From Actinoplanes aureus (GTDB taxonomy: Bacteria > Actinomycetota > Actinomycetes > Mycobacteriales > Micromonosporaceae), in the NCBI RefSeq assembly GCF_015704865.1, contig NZ_JADQTO010000015.1:62001-126000 (forward strand): DNA of 64,000 nt, written 5' to 3'. The translations under genes were made by a program, and so were the position numbers. The notes beneath the pieces are model-generated. The model was not told the DNA's origin. It did not search any database and saw nothing but the letters and a program-made list of their open reading frames with translations. Positions 16,781 to 25,600 of the stretch are shown here, in pieces; the first letter of the stretch is position 1; every line of letters starts with the position of its first letter.

Positions 16781-17724
16781 GAGGCGTCCCGGTCCCGGAG
16801 AAGACGGAAGGTGATCACGCTGACCAGCAGCAGGGCGAGGGTCAGCAGGTAGCTCATCGCCGCGGCGACGCCCATGTTGTATTCGCGCAGCCCCTTCTGG
16901 GCGATGTACATGATCGCGGTGCGGGTTTCGTTGCCGGGCGCGCCCTGGGTGATCAGCAGCGCCTGACCGAACATGTTGCTCGACGCGAGGATCGTGTTGA
17001 TCACGATGAAGGTCAGGACCGGTCGCAGGCCCGGCAGGGTGACGTGCCGGAACTCGGCCCACTTGCCGCCGCCGTCGATGCGCGCCGCCTCGTACAGCTC
17101 GCGCGGGATGTCCTGGAGGCCGGCCAGGTAGATGACCGCGTTGAAGCCGATCGTCCACCACACGGTGACGGCGACCAGGGAGATCCACGCCCAGGGCAGC
17201 CCGGTGGTCCACGGCGACGCGTCCGGCAGGCCGACCAGGCCGAGCAGGGCGTTGACCGCGCCCAGGTTGGGGTCCAGCAGGAACCGCCACAGCACGCCGA
17301 TCACCGCGACACCGAGCACGTACGGTGCGAAGTAGACGGCGCGGAAGAAGGTACGGCCGGGGAACGCCCGGTTCAGCATCAGCGCCAGCCCCAGCGGAAT
17401 CACCACGAGCAGCGGGACGCTGGCGACGGTGAAGATGCCGGTCGCCTGCATGCTCTGCCAGAACTCCTCGAAGACGGCCGAGCCGCTGTCGAAGAGTGCC
17501 TGGTAGTTGGCGAGGCCGACGAACGGTTTTCCGGGCAGCAGGTAGTCCCAGTCGTGCAGGCTGACCCACAGCCCGTAGATCGCCGGGGCCAGCACGAACG
17601 TGGCGAACAACAGAAAGTACGGGACCAGGAACAGGTACGGGGTGGCCCGCCCCACCCGCCGGACAGGCGCCTCCGGCGTGGTGCCGCGATCCGCGGCGGG
17701 CGGGGCCAGAACGTCGTGGGCCAT
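16777..17724 (-). CDS. Sugar ABC transporter permease (MalF-like)
   Basis: First membrane subunit of the importer, 315 residues with six helices after a cytosolic N-terminal segment of about 28 residues. The EAA loop is ELYEAARIDGGGKWAEFRHV, followed by TLPGLRPV. It begins one base after the stop of the binding-protein gene and overlaps the next permease by four bases, so stoichiometric expression is likely. Confidence 0.95.
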   Translation of the reverse strand: MAHDVLAPPAADRGTTPEAPVRRVGRATPYLFLVPYFLLFATFVLAPAIYGLWVSLHDWDYLLPGKPFVGLANYQALFDSGSAVFEEFWQSMQATGIFTVASVPLLVVIPLGLALMLNRAFPGRTFFRAVYFAPYVLGVAVIGVLWRFLLDPNLGAVNALLGLVGLPDASPWTTGLPWAWISLVAVTVWWTIGFNAVIYLAGLQDIPRELYEAARIDGGGKWAEFRHVTLPGLRPVLTFIVINTILASSNMFGQALLITQGAPGNETRTAIMYIAQKGLREYNMGVAAAMSYLLTLALLLVSVITFRLLRDRDAS

Positions 17725-17725
17725 C

Positions 17726-19066
17726 TCAGGCGCCGTACTTCTTGCGGTTGCCCTCCAGGATCTGGCCCGCCTTGCCGGCCGCGTCGGCGAGCGCCTTGGC
17801 CGGCTCCTTGCGCAGCAGGATCGCCTCGTTCACGGCGGTGTCGACGGTGGCCATGGCGTCGGCGATGCCCGGCGTGGCGGGCAGGAACTGCAGGTAGTCG
17901 ATCTGGGTGCCGATCGCCGCCTGCTCGGTGAGCGCGGTGAACTCGGCGCTGTCGCGGATGTCCTTGCGGGCCGGCACCTGCCCGGCCTTGGCCCACTCGA
18001 TGGAGTGCTGGCTGATCCAGTTGATGAAGACCTTGCCGGCGGTGAGCTTGTTGTCGTCCTTCGCCTTCTGCTTGAACTGGACGAACTGGTGTGAGCCGGC
18101 CCAGGCCGCTTTCTGGGTGCCGATCTGCGGCAGCGGCGCGACACCCCACTGCAGCGCCTTGTCCTCGCGCAGCGTGTTGATCGTCCAGATGCCGTTCCAG
18201 TTGAACGCGTTCTTGCCGTTGCGCAGCGCGACCACGTCCGCGTCCTGGGCCACGTTCTTCGGGCTGTAGCCGTTCTTCACCAGGTCGGTCAGCCAGGTGA
18301 GCGCCTGCACGCCCGGCTGCTCGGCGAAGAGCGGCGCGGTGCCCTGCTCGTCGAAGAGCTTGCCGCCGTTCTGCCACAGCAGCGTGCTGAACTGCATCTG
18401 GCCGGTGAAGGGGAACGGCGTGGCCCAGTGCCCCGCAACGCCCTTGCCCTTCAGCTGGTCCAGCGCGGCCATGTACTCGTCGGCGGTCGCCGGCGGTTTC
18501 GCCGGGTCGAGCCCGGCCTTCTCCAGCACGGTCTTGTTGTAGAACAGGCCGAGCGGGTGCACGTCGAGCGGGATGGCGTAACGGGTGTCCCGGTACGTCC
18601 CGGCGTTCCACACCGGCGGCGAGAAGTCACCCTCGGTGAGATTCAGGGTCTTCGCCAGGTCGTCCAGCGGCAGGATGACACCCCGCGCGGCGTTGGTGGC
18701 GACGTGGTCGACGTGCATGATGCCCAGGTCGGGGCCGTTGCCGGTGGCGACCGCGGCGGGCACCTTCTGGTAGTAGTCGGCCCACTGGTAGACGTTCATC
18801 GTCACCTTGATGTTCGGGTGCTCGGTGTTGAACTGGTCGACCAGCTTCTTCATGAACGGACCGTCACCGCCGGTGAAGCCGTTCCAGAACGCGAGCGTCA
18901 CGTTCGGGCCGCTGTAGCTGGCCGCCGCCGGTCCGGCGTTCTGACCGCCGGTGACCTTGTCGCTGGGCCCGCTGTCCCCGCAGGCGGCGAGCAGGGCGGC
19001 GCTTCCCGCGCCGAGGCCGAGACCGAGCAGACCGCGGCGGCTCAGGTGATTATTCATGATCTTCAC
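17726..19066 (-). CDS. Extracellular sugar-binding lipoprotein
   Basis: Solute-binding protein (family 1) of 446 residues for the arabinan-type importer. The N-terminus has a twin-arginine-like SRRGLLGLGLGAG followed by the lipobox LLAAC, so it is lipid-anchored outside the membrane. The mature domain shows the usual SBP signature VTLAFWNGFTGGDG and NGPDLGIMHVDHVA. A second ATG three codons in (MNNHLSRR) is equally possible. It lies 12 bases after the GH51 gene and one base before the first permease. The ligand is probably arabinose oligosaccharide, inferred from the flanking GH51 and GH43 genes. Confidence 0.95.
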   Translation of the reverse strand: MKIMNNHLSRRGLLGLGLGAGSAALLAACGDSGPSDKVTGGQNAGPAAASYSGPNVTLAFWNGFTGGDGPFMKKLVDQFNTEHPNIKVTMNVYQWADYYQKVPAAVATGNGPDLGIMHVDHVATNAARGVILPLDDLAKTLNLTEGDFSPPVWNAGTYRDTRYAIPLDVHPLGLFYNKTVLEKAGLDPAKPPATADEYMAALDQLKGKGVAGHWATPFPFTGQMQFSTLLWQNGGKLFDEQGTAPLFAEQPGVQALTWLTDLVKNGYSPKNVAQDADVVALRNGKNAFNWNGIWTINTLREDKALQWGVAPLPQIGTQKAAWAGSHQFVQFKQKAKDDNKLTAGKVFINWISQHSIEWAKAGQVPARKDIRDSAEFTALTEQAAIGTQIDYLQFLPATPGIADAMATVDTAVNEAILLRKEPAKALADAAGKAGQILEGNRKKYGA

Positions 19067-19078
19067 TTCCTTTGTGCG

Positions 19079-20593
19079 TCAGGACGAGGGGAGGACGGTG
19101 CAGCGGATGGCGTGCCAGGAGATCGGGGGTAGGACCAGGGCCGCGCGGCCGCCGTCGACGGCCGGCGGCGCCAGGCGCCGTGGCACCACCCGGTCCGGCT
19201 CGGCGGCGCTGTTGCGCGCGGCCGGATCGGTGTCGGTCACGGTCACCTGCTCGGTGACGGCCAGTCCGCCGAACGCCCGAAGATCAAGATCGAGGGGTAC
19301 GGGTGACTCGCTGCGATTGACCACGAAGAGCACCAGCTCGTCCCGGTCGGGGTCGTGGACCGCGACGGCGTCGAGGGCGGGTACTTCGCCGTACCGATCG
19401 GTGGTCATCGCCGGACCGGTCAGCGCGACCCGCAGCACGGTGCCGTGCGCCAGTGCCGAGGTCAGCGCGAAGGGGTGAAAAATCGTCTGGCGCCAGGCGG
19501 CGCCGCCCGGCTCGGTGCGGATCGGAGCGATCACGTTGGCCAGCTGTGCCTGACAGCCGACGGTCAGCCGGTCGGCGTGCCGGAGCATGCTGATCAGCAG
19601 GTTGCCGACCACCACCGCGTCGGTGACCGTGTAGTCGTCCTCGATCAGATGCGGCGGTTCCTCGGCGACCGGGCGGTCTTCCGGCTCGGTGAAATCGTTC
19701 TGGTACCAGACGTTCCACTCGTCGAGCGAAAGCTTGATCCGCTTGCCGCGGCGCAGCTTGGCCCGGACGTGGTCGGCGGTGGCGAGGACGTCGTCGATGA
19801 AACGGTCCAGGTCGACCGCGGAGGCGCGGAAGCTCGCCGGGTCCAGCCGGAGCGGGTCGTAGTAGTTGTGCAGTGAGACGTAGTCGACCTGGTCGTACGC
19901 CTGCTCGAGGACAGTGGCCTCCCACGCGGCGAAGGTCGGCATGCCGGAGTTGGAGCTGCCGCAGGCGACCAGCTCGATCGTCGGGTCCACCTTGCGCATG
20001 GCCTGGCCGGCGCGGGCGGCGAGGCGGCCGTACTCGTACGCCGTCAGGCTGCCGGTCTGCCACGGACCGTCCATCTCGTTGCCCAGGCACCAGAGCCGGA
20101 TCCCGTGCGGCGCGCCCACGCCGTGCTTGCGGCGCAGGTCGGCGGCCGCGGTGCCGCCGGGCAGATTGCAGTACTCCACCAGCTCGGCGGCCTCGGCGAT
20201 CCCGCGGGTGCCCAGGTTGACCGCCATCATCGGCTCGACGCCCGCCTTGCCGGCCCAGTCCATGAACTCGTTGAGGCCGAAGGCGTTCGTCTCGATGGCC
20301 CGCCAGGCCAGGTCGAAGCGGCGCGGCCGCTCGCCGACCGGCCCGACACCGTCCTCCCAGCGGTAGCCGGAGACGAAGTTGCCGCCCGGGTAGCGGACCA
20401 CGCTGACGCCCAGCTCGCGGGTCAGTTCGAGAACGTCGGAACGCATGCCGGCACTGTCGGCGAGCGGATGTCCCGGCTCGTAGATCCCGCCGTAGACGCA
20501 GCGGCCCATGTGCTCCACGAACGATCCGAAGATCCGCCGGTTGACGGGCGCCACCGCGAACGCGGGGTCGACGGTGAGACGAGCGGTGACCAC
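19079..20593 (-). CDS. GH51 alpha-L-arabinofuranosidase
   Basis: A 504-residue intracellular glycosidase that removes arabinofuranose from imported oligosaccharides. Family motifs are complete: FGSFVEHMGRCVYGGIYEPG at the N-terminus, acid/base Glu173 in CLGNEMDGPW and nucleophile Glu292 in LDEWNVWY. Their spacing matches characterised bacterial GH51 enzymes. It has no signal peptide. The GTG start follows GGAGG. It is the first structural gene of the operon and is preceded by two LacI-type operators overlapping its promoter. Confidence 0.96.
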   Translation of the reverse strand: MVTARLTVDPAFAVAPVNRRIFGSFVEHMGRCVYGGIYEPGHPLADSAGMRSDVLELTRELGVSVVRYPGGNFVSGYRWEDGVGPVGERPRRFDLAWRAIETNAFGLNEFMDWAGKAGVEPMMAVNLGTRGIAEAAELVEYCNLPGGTAAADLRRKHGVGAPHGIRLWCLGNEMDGPWQTGSLTAYEYGRLAARAGQAMRKVDPTIELVACGSSNSGMPTFAAWEATVLEQAYDQVDYVSLHNYYDPLRLDPASFRASAVDLDRFIDDVLATADHVRAKLRRGKRIKLSLDEWNVWYQNDFTEPEDRPVAEEPPHLIEDDYTVTDAVVVGNLLISMLRHADRLTVGCQAQLANVIAPIRTEPGGAAWRQTIFHPFALTSALAHGTVLRVALTGPAMTTDRYGEVPALDAVAVHDPDRDELVLFVVNRSESPVPLDLDLRAFGGLAVTEQVTVTDTDPAARNSAAEPDRVVPRRLAPPAVDGGRAALVLPPISWHAIRCTVLPSS

Positions 20594-20633
20594 GAAGGGG
20601 TGCCTCCATCGAACGATGTGACGGACGACACTA

Positions 20634-20664
20634 GTTGTACAACGTTGTAACCAACGTTGTAAAC
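20634..20664 (-). promoter_or_regulatory. Arabinan operon promoter overlapped by two LacI-type operators
   Basis: Two copies of a CAACGTTG-centred palindrome sit side by side: GTACAACGTTGTAAC at 20637-20651 and CCAACGTTGTAAAC at 20651-20664. Read on the minus strand they cover TTTACA (20663-20658) and, 18 bases on, TACAAC (20639-20634), plausible -35 and -10 boxes. Binding of the adjacent LacI protein would block transcription of the GH51 operon. Confidence 0.72.
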
Positions 20665-20688
20665 AGCTCCTCGCCGGTTCGGCGAACT

Positions 20689-21738
20689 TCAGCGGCGGCG
20701 AGCGGCCAGGCGGCCGAGGGTGCTCTCCCGGGGCACCACCCGGTGCTCCACCCGGATTTCCCGGAACGACGGCTCGGCCGCCGCGCCGTCGCCGGTCAGC
20801 GGCTGGTCCAGCCGCTCGGCGAGCAGCTCGACCGCCAGCCGGGCGATGCCGGCCGTGTCGGGCGAGACGGTGGTCAGCGTGGGTGTGCTGAACCGGCCCT
20901 CCTCGATGTCGTCGAACCCGACGACGGCGACGTCGCCCGGCACCGCGTAGCCGCGGTCGAGCAGGGTCCGGATCGCGCCGAGCGCGAGCAGGTCGTTGAA
21001 GCAGAAGACCGCGTCCGGCGGCTCACCGGAGTCCAGCAGCCGCCCCATGGCCGCGGCGCCGTCCGCCCGGTGGAATTCCGCGGCGGGCGCGATCAGGGCC
21101 GGATCGACGGTCCGGCCGTGCTGTTCCAGCGCCGCGCGGTAGCCGGCCAGGCGCTGCTGGGCGGAGACCGCGACCGGCCCGTCCTGGGCGCCGATCGCGG
21201 CGATCCGGCGCCGGCCGAGCTCGCAGAGATGCCGGGTGGCGTCGGCCGCCGCCGCCGTGTTGTCGACCGCGACGTGGTCGGCCGGCCCGTGCCAGACCCG
21301 CTCCCCCAGCAGGACCATCGGCGTGTCCGGGACGTCCACGGCGATCTCGCCGGCGGCCATCGCGAGCGGACTGAAGATCAGGCCGTCGATCAGGTGCCGG
21401 CGCAGGCGGCCGGCCAGGTCACGCTCGCGGTCGGCGCGCCCGCCGGTCTGGTCGATCAGGACGGTCCAGTGCCGCTTCTCCGCCGCCTGCACGATCATGC
21501 TGGCCAGCTCGGCGAAGTAGGCGGAGCGCAGGTCCGGCAGCGCCAGGGCGATCACGCCGGACCGCCCTCCGCGCAGCTGGCGGGCCGCCACGTTGGGCCG
21601 GTAGCCGAGCTCGGCGATGGCGCCCTGCACCCGGGCCCGGGTGTCCGCGGCGACGTGCGCGTAGCCGTTTACAACGTTGGAGACGGTCTTGATCGACACG
21701 CCGGCCCGCTTCGCGACGTCCTTCAGCCCCGGCGGCAC
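20689..21738 (-). CDS. LacI-family repressor of the arabinan operon
   Basis: A 349-residue repressor. The helix-turn-helix and hinge are typical: LKDVAKRAGVSIKTVSNVVN, then GYRPNVAARQLRGGRSG. The rest is a periplasmic-binding-like sugar sensor with the C-terminal FDDIEEGRFSTPTLTTV segment of the family. The GTG start follows a GGGGGAG site. It is encoded directly upstream of the GH51 gene on the same strand; arabinose or an oligosaccharide is the likely inducer. The codons for SNVVN contain a 14-base exact copy of operator half CCAACGTTGTAAAC, at 21667-21680. Confidence 0.95.
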   Translation of the reverse strand: MPPGLKDVAKRAGVSIKTVSNVVNGYAHVAADTRARVQGAIAELGYRPNVAARQLRGGRSGVIALALPDLRSAYFAELASMIVQAAEKRHWTVLIDQTGGRADRERDLAGRLRRHLIDGLIFSPLAMAAGEIAVDVPDTPMVLLGERVWHGPADHVAVDNTAAAADATRHLCELGRRRIAAIGAQDGPVAVSAQQRLAGYRAALEQHGRTVDPALIAPAAEFHRADGAAAMGRLLDSGEPPDAVFCFNDLLALGAIRTLLDRGYAVPGDVAVVGFDDIEEGRFSTPTLTTVSPDTAGIARLAVELLAERLDQPLTGDGAAAEPSFREIRVEHRVVPRESTLGRLAARRR

Positions 21739-21790
21739 TCGGCCACTCCCCCGGTGTTCACGCTCACAGCCGCACCCTACCGCACCGAAT

Positions 21791-21820
21791 CGCGGGCTTT
21801 ACATCGCTGTAAAGCCCGCG
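21791..21820 (-). terminator. Hairpin downstream of the I36-like inhibitor gene
   Basis: A perfect 13-base stem (CGCGGGCTTTACA with TGTAAAGCCCGCG) and a four-base loop TCGC. It lies 16 bases after the stop of the secreted inhibitor gene and before the LacI gene, so it probably ends transcription from the former. There is no T-tract, as is common for actinobacterial terminators. The inner TTTACA/TGTAAA resembles half of the LacI operators, so a regulatory role is also possible. Confidence 0.6.
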
Positions 21821-21835
21821 TCGCGTCTCCGTCGG

Positions 21836-22444
21836 TCAGCACACGTCCACTCGGTCGTACATGTCGTTCTGGTCGTCACCCACGTACGGCGCGAAGACCT
21901 GGTGGCCCAGACTCAGCTTGAATTTCCAGGAGCCTTCCCAATTGTAGAAAACCGGGTAGGCGGCGGCGGACGTCTGGTTGTCGATGACCGCGCTGATCCG
22001 ATCGTTCCATTTCGGCCCGGCTGCGGTGCCGACATAGCGGAAATCGGGGAAACTGTAGTGGCCGAGGTTGTAGCTGCCGCAATTGGTGATGCGGAGGACG
22101 ACTCCGCCGTAAAGACCCGGACCCAGGGCGCCTTCATAAAGACACACATATTTGTACGAACATTGAGCCGTCGTCATGCCGGTGGCCAGCGCCGACACCT
22201 CCCCGGCCGCCGGAAGCACCACCTCCACGTTGGGCGCCACGCGCACCGCGTTCGGTGCGATCTGGCGGGCCTTGGGGTTCATCCGGAGGATGTCGGCGAC
22301 GGTGAAGTCGGATGTGGCGGCACTCGTCGGGGAATCCGACGGAGCCGCGGATGCGGCCGGCGGCACGCCGATACCGACAATCAGCGCCAATGACAATATG
22401 CCGAGCAGGAGTCGTTTACGGCCACGGCCGATCGTGATGTTCAT
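21836..22444 (-). CDS. Secreted peptidase inhibitor I36-like protein
   Basis: A 202-residue exported protein. A basic start and hydrophobic core (RKRLLLGILSLALIVGIG) end at an ASAAP cleavage site. A linker of about 70 residues follows, then a crystallin-like domain of about 100 residues: YKYVCLYEGALGPGLYGG, HYSFPDFRYV, and WNDRISAVIDNQTSAAAY. This pattern (CLYE, G-rich turn, then SxxxN) is that of the I36/SMPI inhibitors of metalloproteases, though that assignment is by motif only. A perfect TTGACA lies upstream on the minus strand at 22502-22497, with a weak -10. It is divergent from the caspase gene. Confidence 0.75.
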   Translation of the reverse strand: MNITIGRGRKRLLLGILSLALIVGIGVPPAASAAPSDSPTSAATSDFTVADILRMNPKARQIAPNAVRVAPNVEVVLPAAGEVSALATGMTTAQCSYKYVCLYEGALGPGLYGGVVLRITNCGSYNLGHYSFPDFRYVGTAAGPKWNDRISAVIDNQTSAAAYPVFYNWEGSWKFKLSLGHQVFAPYVGDDQNDMYDRVDVC

Positions 22445-22500
22445 CCCCGTTTCCTTCCGTTCTGGTAATCAGACTCGATCACAGTCGATTGTTATGTGTC

Positions 22501-22520
22501 AATGTCCGGCTGCGGACATT
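22501..22520. repeat. Inverted repeat in the inhibitor/caspase divergent region
   Basis: AATGTCCG-GCTG-CGGACATT is a perfect eight-base inverted repeat with a four-base spacer. It touches the TTGACA of the presumed inhibitor promoter and lies 115 bases before the caspase start. It could be an operator shared by the two genes or a short hairpin. No regulator gene is adjacent. Confidence 0.5.
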
Positions 22521-22635
22521 CCGGGGCCGGCCGGCGGCCTGAGCACACCCTGATCGGGTGCTCCGTCGTAGATTCGTCAGCGGCGTCATGCCGTCACGGA
22601 CTTAGGCTTCTCCTCGGACGAAGCGGGGCGGCACC

Positions 22636-25600
22636 ATGACCATCAACAGCAACAGCCGGCGCCGTGACGCCGGTGACGACGACCTCGGGCTACCTCTGGT
22701 CGCGCCGGTGGGTGACCGCTGGGCGGTGGTCGTCGGCATCTCGAGCTATCAGGCCGGGCAGCTGAACCTGGAGTGGGCCCGGCGCGACGCCGACGAGCTG
22801 TGCAAGTTGCTGTACACCCCCGAGGGCGGCAACTTCCATCCCGACCGGGTCCGCCTGCTCCTCGACGAGCAGGCCACGACCGGCGCCCTCACCCGTGCCC
22901 TGCGCGGCTTCCTGATGGCGGCCCTGCCGGCCGACCTGGTGCTGCTCTACTTCGCCTGCCATGGTGGCCCCGACCCGCGCCGCCCGGCGGGACCGCTCTA
23001 CCTGTACACCCACGACACCGATCCGGCGGACGTGGCCGGCACCGGTCTGCCCATGGACGACATCGACCGCAGCCTGCGCACGGTGGTGCGGGCCGATCGG
23101 GTCGTCATCTGCGTCGACACCTGCCACAGCGGCGGTGTCGGCACCGGCCTGCGCGCCACCGGCCGGGCCGAGGCGACCAACCGCTACCTGGAGGCGCTCG
23201 CGAACGCGAAGGGCGGGGTGGCACTGCTGACCTCGGCCGAGGCCAGCGAGGCCGCCGAGGAGGACGCCCGGTGGGGCGGCGGCCACGGCGTCTTCACCCA
23301 CTTCCTGCTCGACGGCATGCGCGGGGCCGCCGACGGTTACAAGGGCACCCGCGACGGCATCGTCTCCGTCGGGGAGCTGTTCGAATACGTCCGCGACCAG
23401 GTGCAGCAGGCCACCGACAACCGGCAGCACCCGAACATCGGCGACACGGCGTTCGACCGCAGCCTCCCGATGGCGGTCACCGCCGAACTCGACGTGGAAC
23501 AGCACCTGACCCTGGCCCGCGGCCTCTACCAGGTGGGCTGGCAGCTCGACGATCCCGCGCCGTTCCTGCTCGCCGCCCGCCAGTACGCGCTCGCCGCCGA
23601 CCTGAAGCGGCACCTGCCACCGGCCGACGCCGGCCGTGGCGCGGCCCTGCTCGCCGCCGGGCACACCGCCGAGGCGGCGCAGGTGCTGCGAGCCGTCACC
23701 GCGGCCGCACCCGACGAGGTGAGCGCGGAGACCTGGCTGGACCTCGGCATCGCTCAGGCTGAGAACGGCCACCTCCCGGAGGCCGTGCAGGCCTTCCGGG
23801 AGTACGCGCGACGGGCACCCCAGGCGGCCGAGACCCCCTGGGCTGTCGCGTACGCCGACTGGCTGGACGGCCGTAATCCGCCGGGCCGCCGCCGCGCTCT
23901 CCTGTTCGGAGTGGGCACGATGGCTTCGCAGATCGGGATGTCGCTGCCCGGCGTCGTCGTCGATGTGGCCGCCATGTCCACGACGGCCGTCGCGAAGCTC
24001 GGCGTCGCTCCCGCCGACCTGACGGTCCTGGTCGATGACAAGGCGAGCCGCGACGCGGTGCTGACCGCGCTGGCCGGGTTGCGGGACGGTTCGCGACCCG
24101 ACGACGTCGTCATCGTCTACTTCACCGGCCACGCCGCCGACGGTGGCGGACTGGACGATCCCTACCTGGTCACCGACATCGCCGGCGACCGGCCGATCGG
24201 GATCACCGCGCGGGAGCTGATCGACGCGCTCGACCTGCCGGTCCGCGAGGTCGTGCTGATCCTGGACACCCACGTCTCCGCGGCGCTGGTGCAGTACGCC
24301 CGCCGGGCACCCGGACCGCTGACCGTCATGATGGCGTGCGGTGTGGGTGACCTCGCCTACGCGGCGCGGATCCGTGGGTCGATGCACGGCCTCTTCTCGC
24401 ACGCGCTGGTCGAGACGCTGGACCGCGAGGAGGCGCACACATACGGCGATCTCATCGACGACGCCGGCGCCGAGATGGACCGCCTCCAGATCGCTCAGCA
24501 GACTCCGCAGCTGATCGGTTCCCGGCGGGCGCGTGCCTTCGACGGGACCTTCCCCGGTGCCGGCCTGTGGCGCGTCTGGCGGCGCCGCGGCCGCACCGAG
24601 GACGTCGAGAGGTTGCGGCGCCGCTGCGCCCTGGTCGACGCGCCGTTGGCCGTCTGGGCACTCGGCGTCGCCCTGCTCCGTGGCGGCGACGCCGAGGCGG
24701 CACACCGGGAGCTGAGCCGGGCCAGGGAGGCGCTGGGTGATCCGTACCCGCAACTCTGGGCCGACCTCGCCGAGGCCGAACTAAACCGCGGCCGGACCGC
24801 CGCCGCGGCCGAAGCGTTGCGTGCGGCCGCGGCCGCGCTGCGAGCGGACGCCGCACCCGCCCGCGCGGGTACGGCCGAGTCCCTCGCCACCGCTCTGGCC
24901 GCACTGACCAGCACCGTCGCACCGGCTCCGCGGCTGCTCGCCATCGGCATGGAACCGCACGCCCGCGAGGCGGCCGCGCTGATCGCGGCGGATGTCGCCG
25001 CCGTAGCCGGGATAGCGGCAGCCGACGTGACCACCCTGTCCGCGGCCGCCACCGGCCCGGAGTTCCTGAGCGCGCTGCGCGACGTCGCCGCCGGCTCGCA
25101 GGAGCGCCAGACCGTGCTCGTCGTCGCCGGTACGGTCCAGTGGCGCGAGAGCGGCGCCGTCCTGCTCACCCCGGACGGCGAGGTCGCGGCCACCGAGGTC
25201 GACCAGGCTCTCACCGGTGCGCAGAACCTGATCACCCTGCTCGATCTGCGTGCCGCGTTCGCCCGCTCGGCCACCGGTACCGACGTCGCGCTCCCCGTCG
25301 AGATCGGCAAGCGGGCTCTCGCCCTGCCCGGCAGCGTGACGGTCACCGTCTTCGAGGACGAGCTGGCCCGGCCCGTGCAGGAGAGCGCCGAGCTCACCGG
25401 TGCGGCCATGCGCACGCTGCTCGCCGCTCTTCCGGGTGCGATGCGCGACCGGCTCAGCTATGAGCAGTGGATCGCGGCGACTCCCCTGCCGGCACCCGCT
25501 GCGGTGATCGTCCGGGGTGATCGCGCCGCCCGGCAGGCCTGGGAGGACCGGTCCGTCACGATCGGAGCCTGTCGCGCCCTCGCCGACTTCCGGACGGCCG

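Noticed and set aside
22690..24753. A 687-codon minus-strand frame opposite the caspase-TPR gene
   Set aside because: Antisense shadow with no motif; the opposite strand carries the intact caspase domain.
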